Source: a virus
Virus record (IMG/VR): IMGVR_UViG_3300047472_000309
Span: 62,001 to 126,000 of that record
Strand: one strand, 5' to 3'
DNA: 64,000 nt
Shown here: positions 42,644 through 50,425 of the stretch, piece by piece
Position numbering within the stretch: position 1 is the stretch's first letter
Layout of the letters: every line of letters starts with the position of its first letter
Notes under the pieces: generated by a model
What the model was told of the DNA's origin: nothing
What the model saw: only the letters and a program-made list of their open reading frames with translations
Database searches by the model: none
Translations under genes and position numbers: made by a program

Positions 42644-43804
42644 TTACTCCGTGGTCTGGAACTTACGAGCCCGATGCAGTTCGATGGAGAATGCCTCGGG
42701 GTTCTTTTCGATCTCAGCCCACGTGGTGTGGTCGGGCACAATCGCGGGCAAGGTGAGATTCACACGATGTGAGTCCCCATCGACTAAGAACATACCGATG
42801 GCGCCTGCCCACTGTCCCACGTACACCTGTGGGATCTTTTCAAAGCGCGCAATGCTACTGAGCTTAAGGAGCTCGCCCGCTTGCCCGAAGAATTCCACGT
42901 TCACCCAGCCCGGTTGTAGGTCGAACCCTTCCTCGATCACGACCTTCCACTTAGGCTTACCGTCCGGTGGGTCCAGATACACCGTAGTGGTGCCGTAGGC
43001 GCTCTCAGTGGGCTCGCAGACGTCAGCGGCATAGCCGGTACAGTCGTAGGCGCCGACGACGCCCTTGACCAGCAGCGCCAGCCCACGACCGGCTGAGCAG
43101 GCGTCCTCCATTTCGAACTGGTAAGACACTTGCGGCTGCAACTCGAGCCAGTCTGCATCCATCCAGAAACCGATCGGCTCGGCTTGCGTGAAATACGCCA
43201 CCAGCGAGGTGACAAATTCGTCTGCTTCCAGATCGAGCTGATGGCCCTTGCGATCGAGCACGGCCGACACATGCACAGGCGTAAGCTGGACAACACGCAG
43301 ATTACCGCTCTTGATATTGAGCGTACCTGAGAGCTCCATCTCCAATCGCACATACATCTCTTCAGCCATCATGCGCTGCAGAATCGGCGGTCGCGACTCG
43401 ACCGTAGTCCAGGTCGCCAGCTCCGTGAGACCGATCACAAACGGAATGCGCTTGTTTTCGATCGCCAGTTGACAGAAGTCCGTTTGCGAAGCGGGCACGA
43501 ACCGGGCATCCGCCACATTCAACCCGATGGCCGAAGTCACCACCTTTTCACAATCGGGCAGCTTGAACACCACGCCGTACAGGCGCGGGTTCGTCGGATC
43601 AATCCCCCAGCTCGGGCGAATCACTTCTTGCGCGACAAGCTCTTCACTACGTGCCAATCCCGTGAAGGGGATGTTCACGTTAAAGCGCAACGCCGACGTG
43701 TAGACCGTGATGTGCGAGGTGAGGGCTTCTGCTTCGCCGAGATTGTACTGATCATCGACAAAGTGGTAACGGTTAAAGGGGGTATGCAGCGGTAGGATTT
43801 TCAT
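42644..43804 (-). CDS. Hypothetical protein, 386 aa, beta-rich
   Basis: AGGG before ATG. Many short strands and Trp/Phe/Tyr residues (LELQPQVSYQFEMEDACSAG, LQPGWVNVEFFGQAGELLKL), no enzymatic motif. Its C-terminal part (FEKIPQVYVGQWAGAIGMFL) could be a beta-sandwich. It is inside the paralogue cluster between members D and E, so a shared regulatory or physical link to them is likely. Function unknown. Confidence 0.6.
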   Translation of the reverse strand: MKILPLHTPFNRYHFVDDQYNLGEAEALTSHITVYTSALRFNVNIPFTGLARSEELVAQEVIRPSWGIDPTNPRLYGVVFKLPDCEKVVTSAIGLNVADARFVPASQTDFCQLAIENKRIPFVIGLTELATWTTVESRPPILQRMMAEEMYVRLEMELSGTLNIKSGNLRVVQLTPVHVSAVLDRKGHQLDLEADEFVTSLVAYFTQAEPIGFWMDADWLELQPQVSYQFEMEDACSAGRGLALLVKGVVGAYDCTGYAADVCEPTESAYGTTTVYLDPPDGKPKWKVVIEEGFDLQPGWVNVEFFGQAGELLKLSSIARFEKIPQVYVGQWAGAIGMFLVDGDSHRVNLTLPAIVPDHTTWAEIEKNPEAFSIELHRARKFQTTE

Positions 43805-43841
43805 TTTCTTTTCCCTGTCTTTTTAACCTGTACTGACTGCG

Positions 43842-44234
43842 CTAAAAACGGATGGTGGTCATGCCACCCTGAATCTCGATGGCCTTGATGGGACCATCGG
43901 GCGGGCTTGGATTGGTGATCCGGTTCCAGGCCGCCTCATTGGGGATGTCTGGTTCAAACGCTTGCCGGGCAGTTTCCACCGTAATTGCGGTGGTAAAGAT
44001 TTCGGGGTTAAGCAGCTGACACTCTTCCAAGAGCGTGGTCACGTTCTCGGACGGCATCTGCTCCTTGTGATCCGGAATGTAATCGACGTGCTGAAAGCCT
44101 GCGCCTTCCAGGGCACCAAAGACCACCTCTTTGGCGACCCAACGGGCGCGCTCTGTGCCACCGGTGATGACGATACTCATCGCATCCTCACCCACATCCA
44201 GCGGGCCCACCAGGTCCATGTTCAGCTGTGCCAT
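43842..44234 (-). CDS. Tandem paralogue family, member E (most divergent)
   Basis: 130 residues, GGGAG before ATG. Pattern: MSIVITGGTERARWVAKEVV, AGFQHVDYIPDH, LLEECQLLNPEIFTTAITVE. Longer N-terminal lead, glycine in the first loop (ITGGTE) and an aromatic C terminus (MTTIRF). It is separated from A-D by two unrelated genes. The start is adjacent to the stop of 44236-44616. Confidence 0.6.
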   Translation of the reverse strand: MAQLNMDLVGPLDVGEDAMSIVITGGTERARWVAKEVVFGALEGAGFQHVDYIPDHKEQMPSENVTTLLEECQLLNPEIFTTAITVETARQAFEPDIPNEAAWNRITNPSPPDGPIKAIEIQGGMTTIRF

Positions 44235-44235
44235 G

Positions 44236-44616
44236 TTAACTCTCCCAGGAGTCGGTTGCTAGATAGAGATAAAAGCGGATCAGGTAGTCGGGAATGGTCT
44301 CTGCATTCACCCACAGCTCCGCCACTTCGATGTCGTCATTGCGGGCACCGACGACGTGACGCATCACCTTCACCCGTGCCATGCGCAAACCTTCGCGCTC
44401 CATCACACTTAAGTAACCTTTCAGCTCCAGCGGTTCTTGCCCGACGAGCTCGCCGATGAGGAGCTCAGTATGGTGCTCGCGGGTCTCATCGTCATCCTTA
44501 CGGGTCACAAGGACTTTCGTGAGCGAGTTCTTTATTTTGTAGCCGGTCAGCGCCTGACGAAATACCACGTACTGCGCGATCAGCTCCGCAAAGGGACGAT
44601 TGCTTTCTACGGTCAC
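44236..44616 (-). CDS. Hypothetical protein, GTG start
   Basis: 126 residues; GTG with AGGAGAG just upstream. Mixed alpha/beta with a basic first half (YKIKNSLTKVLVTRKDDDET) and an acidic second half. It is the promoter-proximal gene of the leftward cluster 44616 to 38374 and lies just left of the hairpins at 44642-44681 and 44786-44813. No family recognised. Confidence 0.55.
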   Translation of the reverse strand: MTVESNRPFAELIAQYVVFRQALTGYKIKNSLTKVLVTRKDDDETREHHTELLIGELVGQEPLELKGYLSVMEREGLRMARVKVMRHVVGARNDDIEVAELWVNAETIPDYLIRFYLYLATDSWES

Positions 44617-44641
44617 AACACTCTCCTGGTTATCGTAAGGG

Positions 44642-44681
44642 CATAAACCGAGACAAGGAAAAAAATCCTTGTCTCGTTATG
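44642..44681. terminator. Bracketed hairpin, CATA/TATG type
   Basis: CGAGACAAGGA (44649-44659), A6 loop, TCCTTGTCTCG (44666-44676); CATA at 44642-44645, TATG at 44678-44681. First of two hairpins in the 208-nt gap between 44616 and 44825. Confidence 0.8.
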
Positions 44682-44785
44682 AGTGAGCCTTAGGCCCTGT
44701 CACCGCTCGTGTTAGGAAACACGTCACGCTGCGCAATCATGGTCAGGGGTCCGTTTGGCCTGCTATCGATGAACAAAAAAGAAAG

Positions 44786-44813
44786 GCCTGGGGATCACTC
44801 CCCAGGCGCTATG
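44786..44813. terminator. Hairpin with U-rich run leftwards and TATG rightwards
   Basis: GCCTGGGGA (44786-44794) pairs with TCCCCAGGC (44799-44807). The minus strand continues into a T-rich run (CTTTCTTTTTTG), the most classical intrinsic terminator here; TATG at 44810-44813 is on the other side. Ends the 44825-46897 gene. Confidence 0.8.
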
Positions 44814-44824
44814 CCGCCGAATCC

Positions 44825-46897
44825 TTAACGGATCTTGCGGATCAGGTACGCATCACTGCCGAGGTAGCCCGTGGTGACTTCGAGGATGTGGTCATCTGCC
44901 GTACGGATGAAATGCCGGTAGAAGTTATCGTCGACGCCGCTCGTGGCTTGGAAGATGCTTTCCGCCAAGTTGTACAGCTCCGGCATGTCGCTGGTGATCA
45001 ACGACGCGATCCGGTCCTTCGGATCGAGTTCGAGTTCCAGCTCCACGGCCGCCGCGCTCAGATACGTGAACGTGTAGTTCGAGGTGAGGTACGTGAGTTT
45101 GGGCGGATGTTCCGGCGAATAATCGCGATCCATCAGGAGATTGTCCGTGAGGGCCGCTTCATCGTCCGGGTGCGAAAACTCCGCAAACGCTGCACGAATG
45201 TTCTTCGTCTGGTTGCCCAGGAAGACCACCGAGAACGTTTCGCCGTACCACTTCTCGATCACGCCCGGCAGATCCGCCACATCGGCCGCGAAATCATGGA
45301 TGCGGATGTCGCCGATGGAGAGCGACTGCGCGAGCACGCGGTTGATCATCTCGGTGAGCTTGCGATTGATGGCTGCATAGAGCGGGCCATTCATCACGCC
45401 TTCGACCGATTTCATCATTTCCGCGAGTTCTGCGTAGCTCTTCGCTTGCGCGAACGATTGCAATGCCCCGCTTTCGTCCTTCAGCGACACAAAGGGCTCA
45501 GCCACTTGCGCACGGATGCGATACACATCCGGCACTTGCTCGCTGTCCTTCGTCACGGCCATGCACTTGAGCGTACCTTGCAGCCACGCCAGATCCAGCG
45601 TCGGCTCCAACACCCACGTGTCTTCCACCACCTGCACGAGCGGCTTCTTCGGCGGTGCTTCGCCCGCCTCCCCATCGCCGACCTTCTCGGTCAGTTCCTT
45701 CACCCCGGCCGCAATACGCGTGAGCGTCTGGGCCGATTTGTTGGTATCGATGTACTTCGGCACGCTGCCGAATGTAGTTGGGAGGCGATGCTTTTCACGG
45801 TCCATCGAAGAGTCCGTCCTTTCTTTCACGAGTTGGATGACAGTGCCGTCGGCCTGCTTTTGCAGATACAACAGACTGGTACGAGGGTTATACGCCAATG
45901 CATACGGCTGACGCACCGACGGCTTCCACACCAGTTTGGTGGAGTCGATATGCTCCGGCTCGTTACCAGCCGGTTTCGTTTCCACCTGCGTTGCAGGCTT
46001 GGCTGCGGGTGCGGACTCACTCCGTTCGCTTGGCGGTACCCAGGACGTCTTCACGTTCGGCACGGAAGGTCCTTGGTTGTCACCCGGCTTCTTGTCGAAA
46101 CGGCTTGTGTTAAAGCTGCCGCTTTCCTGGGCGGGTTCGCCATACTGCACACCCCCGGAGAACAGGCCCGACGTTCCACCTTGGTTCAGAGAACCGGCAA
46201 ACTGCCGCGCAGGAGGACGTTGTTGATTCCAGCCACCGCCCCCCTGGTTGCCCCAGCGCGACTGTTGCTGCTGGTTCCCCCACTGTTGGCCACCACCGGA
46301 GTTGCCCCACTGACGTGCGCCACCCCACTGATTGCCACCGCCTTGATTGCCCCAACCCGCACCTTGACCACCCTGCGGCGCGCCGCCTTGCATCATCTGC
46401 GCGTAAACGGGACTGTTCTTGAACGCATTGATTTCGTTCTGGATGTCGTTTGCCATCTGAACGAGACCGGTGATATGCGCCTGCATCTGTGGCGGCACCC
46501 CTTGTTGCAGCTCCGCGTACTGCACCACTTGGTTTGCCACATACATCTCGACCATCTTCGGGATCAGCGCCTGCGCACCTTGCTCCGGATTCTGGAACTT
46601 GTTGCTCGCCAACCCGAGCAGGACCCAGTCGACGACACCCATCACGAGACCTGCGAACACCTCGTTTTGGTAGCCGTTACGGGACACCACGTTGTACGCC
46701 ATCGTCCGCGGCGGACTATTGGGCGCATTGGTTTGAAAATCGAGCGCGACCGCCGCCGAAATCACCGGTATCAAGTCTGCCATGAACCCCGGATACGGAA
46801 ACTGCGGGACACAGGGCGGATTGTTGATGGCGATAGGCAGTGGAGCGCGTTCTGGATTGTAAGGGTCCGCAGGCAGACCCGCATTTGACATAACCAT
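44825..46897 (-). CDS. Virion-type protein with a prion-like W/G/N/Q-rich segment
   Basis: 690 residues (ATG at 46897; a second ATG at 46891). N-terminal 160 residues are folded and hydrophobic. Residues about 170-228 are Gly, Asn, Gln and Trp-rich, with repeated W-G-N-Q and G-G-Q units (GAGWGNQGGGNQWGGARQWG), and residues 228-320 are polar and Pro/Ser-rich. The C-terminal half is a regular globular domain with coiled helices. Such low-complexity segments can support self-association. It lies downstream of the RNA polymerase beta fragment in the same direction. Its role (virion or phage-compartment protein) is unknown. Confidence 0.6.
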   Translation of the reverse strand: MVMSNAGLPADPYNPERAPLPIAINNPPCVPQFPYPGFMADLIPVISAAVALDFQTNAPNSPPRTMAYNVVSRNGYQNEVFAGLVMGVVDWVLLGLASNKFQNPEQGAQALIPKMVEMYVANQVVQYAELQQGVPPQMQAHITGLVQMANDIQNEINAFKNSPVYAQMMQGGAPQGGQGAGWGNQGGGNQWGGARQWGNSGGGQQWGNQQQQSRWGNQGGGGWNQQRPPARQFAGSLNQGGTSGLFSGGVQYGEPAQESGSFNTSRFDKKPGDNQGPSVPNVKTSWVPPSERSESAPAAKPATQVETKPAGNEPEHIDSTKLVWKPSVRQPYALAYNPRTSLLYLQKQADGTVIQLVKERTDSSMDREKHRLPTTFGSVPKYIDTNKSAQTLTRIAAGVKELTEKVGDGEAGEAPPKKPLVQVVEDTWVLEPTLDLAWLQGTLKCMAVTKDSEQVPDVYRIRAQVAEPFVSLKDESGALQSFAQAKSYAELAEMMKSVEGVMNGPLYAAINRKLTEMINRVLAQSLSIGDIRIHDFAADVADLPGVIEKWYGETFSVVFLGNQTKNIRAAFAEFSHPDDEAALTDNLLMDRDYSPEHPPKLTYLTSNYTFTYLSAAAVELELELDPKDRIASLITSDMPELYNLAESIFQATSGVDDNFYRHFIRTADDHILEVTTGYLGSDAYLIRKIR

Positions 46898-46952
46898 GGC
46901 TTGTTTCCTTTCCTTGTTTTTTGCTTACACTCGATACGTCTACCGAGCGCTT

Positions 46953-48653
46953 TTAGTGAGACGCACTGAATTGACGGACCCGACTACCGTAGGGTTTCAG
47001 CTTGACCTGGGTGGAGTCCAGCAACTCAATGAGAGCCGGGTCGCGCAGCACGACACCCTTGGAGTCCGTATGCAGATGCGGATTCAAGCGTGCATGCCCG
47101 GAAGGATCACTCTTGGGCAGATTCGCATACCCGCCGACTTCACACACCGAAATGTGGATCTTCTTCGTCGGGTCACTGATTGCCGCGTTGTCCTTCCGCC
47201 CCGTTTGGCGACTGGAGCTCGTTTGCGGCACCAACTGGGCGGTCGTTTTGAACGCCTTGTTGTCGCCAGGACACGAAATCGTCGAGACCTCACCGTGCTT
47301 CTTGGTGATCGAGTACACCAGACCGGTCCGCAGCGTCTGGTTCATCATGGTCGTGATTTCTTTCGTGTTCAGTTCTTTCTTCGAAGCCGCCTTCAGCTTG
47401 AAGTAGAACTTGTTGATTTGCTTGGTGATTTCGTCGAGCACGTAATACAGCACCGACAATTCCTTGTCGTACATGCTACTGACGTGATCCCGCGCCGCGA
47501 GAATCCAGTCCTGGAAGTTCTCGAGCACAATACCGAAGAGCTGGTAAATGTCCTCGATCGGCATCCCGATGTCGCGGAACTTGATCTTCATCACCTCATC
47601 GATGTACTCATCCAGGCTACGGATGTGCTCAGCGATGTCGTCCTCCAGCTTACCTTCGGTGATGTTGCTGGAGAACAGCAGATGACCCATCAGAATCATC
47701 CACAAGGCACGCTCCCGAGGCTTGGGTGCATCGATCGTGCCCAGATACTTCGGCTGGACGCGGCTCGGGAAGTGATCGACGATGTAGAAGAACCCACACA
47801 CCAGGTTTTTGACCATCGGCGTGTAATCCTCCCGGCGGATAGCCAGGCGTATCGTCGTCGGCGTATACTGCTTAAGCGTATACGTGCGCGCAGGCCGCGT
47901 GTGGGTGTTGGTCTTCACGATCACCCAGTCGCTTGGCGGATACTCCGCTTCGCTAATGGTGCTCGCATCCCCCACGATCGGCACGGTGCCGCCGAAGCGC
48001 TGGAACATTTCCGCAAATCCATACTTACACAGCAAGTAGTGAACGAGCGTGGTGTTCGCTTTGATGACCGGCTTAAGCTTTTGCATCTTCTGGTTCTTGT
48101 TGTACACCAAGGACCAGGCCACGTGAACTGTCTCACGGAAATCCCGCCCCGTGACATCGTTCGCGAGATAATGCTGCTGCTCGCGCTGGAACGTCAGCTT
48201 CGCGCGGATGAGCTTCACGAAGATGGAATCCTCCCCCTTCGAGATTACTCGGTCGGCCAAAATCGGCGAGATCACAAAGCGTGAGCCGCCGAGATAAATC
48301 ACCCCAGCATCGGACACAAACGGGAGATACATGTACCGCTTGATTTCCTCCGTCTTACCGTTCTTGTCGGTATGGCGAAAGATGTACTTCATCATGTAAA
48401 TGTCCGACCTGGCCACATCGAACATCCGTTTGTTGTTCTTCTTCCGAGTTGCCTCGTCGAATTCCTCTTGTGGGGTACAGCGCTCTCCTCTCACATAGGT
48501 GAAGCCATCCGGAAAGCCTTTAGCCACGGCTCGGAATACCGAGTCAACCCAGCCTTCAGCTTCCTGCATGTGCTTCTGTGCCAAGCCGCCCGCCAAATCC
48601 GGATTCAATTTGGGGGTGTGTTGATCAATTAGCCGAGAAAGTTCGCGGTCCAT
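46953..48653 (-). CDS. RNA polymerase beta subunit, N-terminal fragment
   Basis: 566 residues. Residues 108-137, MYLPFVSDAGVIYLGGSRFV then ISPILADRVI, align with the bacterial RpoB segment [22 protein letters not shown], which forms the N-terminal beta lobe; the following helix-rich part (FVKLIRAKLTFQREQQHYL) continues it. It lacks the C-terminal catalytic lobes, as expected for phiKZ-type polymerases, which split beta and beta-prime into separate polypeptides. From memory, phiKZ gp123 is the N-terminal beta piece of the non-virion polymerase and lies near the capsid gene (gp120), so this gene fits by both sequence and position. It would transcribe phage late genes. Confidence 0.7.
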   Translation of the reverse strand: MDRELSRLIDQHTPKLNPDLAGGLAQKHMQEAEGWVDSVFRAVAKGFPDGFTYVRGERCTPQEEFDEATRKKNNKRMFDVARSDIYMMKYIFRHTDKNGKTEEIKRYMYLPFVSDAGVIYLGGSRFVISPILADRVISKGEDSIFVKLIRAKLTFQREQQHYLANDVTGRDFRETVHVAWSLVYNKNQKMQKLKPVIKANTTLVHYLLCKYGFAEMFQRFGGTVPIVGDASTISEAEYPPSDWVIVKTNTHTRPARTYTLKQYTPTTIRLAIRREDYTPMVKNLVCGFFYIVDHFPSRVQPKYLGTIDAPKPRERALWMILMGHLLFSSNITEGKLEDDIAEHIRSLDEYIDEVMKIKFRDIGMPIEDIYQLFGIVLENFQDWILAARDHVSSMYDKELSVLYYVLDEITKQINKFYFKLKAASKKELNTKEITTMMNQTLRTGLVYSITKKHGEVSTISCPGDNKAFKTTAQLVPQTSSSRQTGRKDNAAISDPTKKIHISVCEVGGYANLPKSDPSGHARLNPHLHTDSKGVVLRDPALIELLDSTQVKLKPYGSRVRQFSASH

Positions 48654-48708
48654 TCGCTTTGGTCAATCCTATCAAACTTGCGCATTTAACTGCATCCTCT
48701 TAGCATCA

Positions 48709-49887
48709 CTAGCTGCTCTTGCCGAACAGTTTCATGACGATTGGGATGGCTGCCCCGATTCCGACTATGATTGTCGGTAACATCTTTACTACTTCACTGC
48801 GGTCTTTCCTGTCCAAGCTGCGCTCCTCGTAGCGGTCCTTCATCCTCAGCTTCTCAAGCGCTAAGAAGTGCTCGATACGCTTTCGCTCCTCTTCCAACTC
48901 AGACTCTCGGCGCTCGCGCTTAAAGTCTGCCTCCTTCTGAAGAGCTTCGGCGTGCTTCAGTTTGAACTCCCACTCACTAATTTCTAGCGCATGCTGCTGC
49001 TTCAGCTGATCGTTCTCTCGCCGAAGGTGAGCGGTGGCATGCTCGATCTCTGCTAACTCCCGTTTCCGGGCGCCAGACAGATCACCCAAATGCTCAGCCT
49101 CCTCGTAACTCTTAAAGAGGCCGTACTGGTCTTGATCCGGGCTATCGAGCGGAAGGAACTTGACTGTGTACTCACCGGGCTGAAAGACGCCTGTGTCCGG
49201 TGTGCTTGAGCCAATGTAGATTCCATTGCGTCGGGTCGGGTCACGAATCGGTCGAACACGATACACTGTGTTCACGATGTTCAGAAAGCGGTCACCAAAC
49301 CTGCCGGTGTTATCCACAATCTCTACACAGTAACCGAAGCTCGAGCCTCCTACCCGTACTGGCGTGTCCACCATCATCTTTGCATTGCGGCCTGCCTCGC
49401 TGTAGGGGTGTAACGGCGCGGCCTGCACACTTAGCAAACTGATCACCAAGTCCGATTCGTGATGATACACGCTTCGACCGTGGCTCTTGATTTGCTCTAC
49501 ACTGATTGGGTGGTCCAGTATTAATTTTGCAGGGGCATAAAACCCCTGTTTTTCGTCAGATTCCTGGAGCGCTCTCTTGAGCAACTGCAGCTCTTGAGAC
49601 GAGCGATCATCAACTCCATTTAATACTGCGCGCACGTTTTCTTTTACTTCTGCAGAAATCGCCCACTCAGCCCGTATGACAAAGCCGCTGCTGCGAAAGC
49701 TGGGTTTAGGGGGAATGGAGACCCTAAGACCAGACCTTTGCACCACCGTGATCGGCACACTGGTGTTGTTGATGAAGGAAACCCGACGACACGCATGAAT
49801 CAAATTCCCACCCCATGCCTCGCCCACGGCGTCGCCAGGCGCGACGTCACCGAAGAACGTCGGACTGCTCATCGGGGGATAAGACAT
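48709..49887 (-). CDS. Tail-anchored coiled-coil protein with its own early-type promoter
   Basis: 392 residues from the ATG at 49887 (GAGGG, 4 nt). N-terminal region is globular (NTSVPITVVQRSGLRVSIPP, KSHGRSVYHHESDLVISLL). Residues about 280-355 are a long charged coiled coil (KRELAEIEHATAHLRRENDQ and onward). A hydrophobic helix at the C-terminal end (LPTIIVGIGAAIPIVMKLFG) suggests tail anchoring. Codon and base use look less GC-rich than neighbouring structural genes. An exact copy of TTAGTAATAT lies upstream at 49960-49969. The gene sits as an insertion between capsid and polymerase genes and may be an early host-takeover or membrane-organising protein. Confidence 0.6.
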   Translation of the reverse strand: MSYPPMSSPTFFGDVAPGDAVGEAWGGNLIHACRRVSFINNTSVPITVVQRSGLRVSIPPKPSFRSSGFVIRAEWAISAEVKENVRAVLNGVDDRSSQELQLLKRALQESDEKQGFYAPAKLILDHPISVEQIKSHGRSVYHHESDLVISLLSVQAAPLHPYSEAGRNAKMMVDTPVRVGGSSFGYCVEIVDNTGRFGDRFLNIVNTVYRVRPIRDPTRRNGIYIGSSTPDTGVFQPGEYTVKFLPLDSPDQDQYGLFKSYEEAEHLGDLSGARKRELAEIEHATAHLRRENDQLKQQHALEISEWEFKLKHAEALQKEADFKRERRESELEEERKRIEHFLALEKLRMKDRYEERSLDRKDRSEVVKMLPTIIVGIGAAIPIVMKLFGKSS

Positions 49888-49962
49888 AAGTCCCTCTACT
49901 GCGTGAAAGTTAAGCCGAGTACATCGCATCTCAGCTGGCCTATTCATTCTGATGCCAGTTTA

Positions 49963-49970
49963 GTAATATG
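49963..49970 (-). promoter_or_regulatory. Early-promoter-like element CATATTAC
   Basis: Minus-strand CATATTAC within the ten-base sequence TTAGTAATAT (plus strand, 49960-49969) that also occurs at 4033-4042. It lies 76 nt upstream of the 48709-49887 start and points at it. Differs from TATATTAC by one base. Confidence 0.45.
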
Positions 49971-49995
49971 TAATTGAAAGAATCTTGAGCAGCGG

Positions 49996-50029
49996 CATAA
50001 TAGCCGAGGCTTGCGCCTCGGCGTCTATG
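49996..50029. terminator. Bracketed hairpin, CATA/TATG type
   Basis: GCCGAGGC (50003-50010), TTGC loop, GCCTCGGC (50015-50022); CATA at 49996-49999 and TATG at 50026-50029. Confidence 0.8.
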
Positions 50030-50033
50030 ACGG

Positions 50034-50071
50034 CATAAAACACCCAGCGAGGGTAGCTGGTTAGGCTACCC
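50034..50071 (-). terminator. Hairpin with CATA flank
   Basis: GGGTAGC (50051-50057) pairs with GCTACCC (50065-50071); CATA at 50034-50037. It overlaps the end of the possible 34-residue ORF. Confidence 0.6.
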
Positions 50072-50165
50072 CCACCTTCGGAGACATCAAGGAGTTCCGT
50101 TGCCAGTTCCCCTCAATAGATATCCTAACGCAGTAAGGAATTACGGCCAGCAGTTTTGACGCCAT
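50061..50165 (-). CDS. Possible 34-residue small protein between two hairpins
   Basis: Reads MASKLLAVIPYCVRISIEGN and 14 more residues, with AAGG seven bases before its ATG. It lies alone in the 478-nt gap between the capsid gene and the 48709 gene, with a hairpin on each side (50034-50071 overlaps its end; 50198-50229 is upstream). Coding is suggested only by the ribosome binding site and by its isolation as a separate unit. Confidence 0.3.
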   Translation of the reverse strand: MASKLLAVIPYCVRISIEGNWQRNSLMSPKVGVA

Positions 50166-50197
50166 CGACTCACCTTCTGAAGGGCAGGCAAGAACGG

Positions 50198-50229
50198 CAT
50201 AAAGCCCAAGGTTTCCCTCGGGCCTCATG
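50198..50229 (-). terminator. Hairpin with CATA flank
   Basis: GCCCAAGG (50204-50211) pairs with CCTCGGGC (50216-50223) with one mismatch; CATA at 50198-50201, CATG on the right. Confidence 0.6.
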
Positions 50230-50291
50230 TTTGCAAACGGTGCTGCCCATGTTCCCATGGGTGTTGTGCCTGGCCATGTAACCATAGACAG

Positions 50292-50326
50292 CATAAATAG
50301 ACCTCGCCCAGGACTCCCTGGGCGAG
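50292..50326 (-). terminator. First hairpin after the capsid gene
   Basis: CTCGCCCAGG (50303-50312), ACTC loop, CCTGGGCGAG (50317-50326), a perfect 10-bp stem; minus-strand TTATG follows (CATA at 50292-50295). Confidence 0.8.
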
Positions 50327-50425
50327 ACCTACACAGCCCCAACAGCTGCACCGACGCATGGCTCAAGGCTAACCTGAGTAGATCTGAAATCCACCCAGGT
50401 CAGTTACATCAACCAAGCGTGTTCT

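Larger units (their letters stand above)
49888..50425. other. Intergenic region downstream of the capsid gene
   Basis: About 540 nt without a confident gene. Holds the early-promoter-like element (49963-49970), four hairpins and one possible 34-residue ORF. The 101-residue open frame at 50061-50366 runs through two hairpins and is not accepted as a gene. Confidence 0.6.

Noticed and set aside
44888-46888. 666-residue open frame antisense to 44825-46897
   Set aside because: Same kind of shadow, with Arg/His-rich composition and no start signal.
50061-50366. 101-residue open frame between capsid and 48709 genes
   Set aside because: Passes through two stable hairpins; only the last 34 codons have a ribosome binding site.
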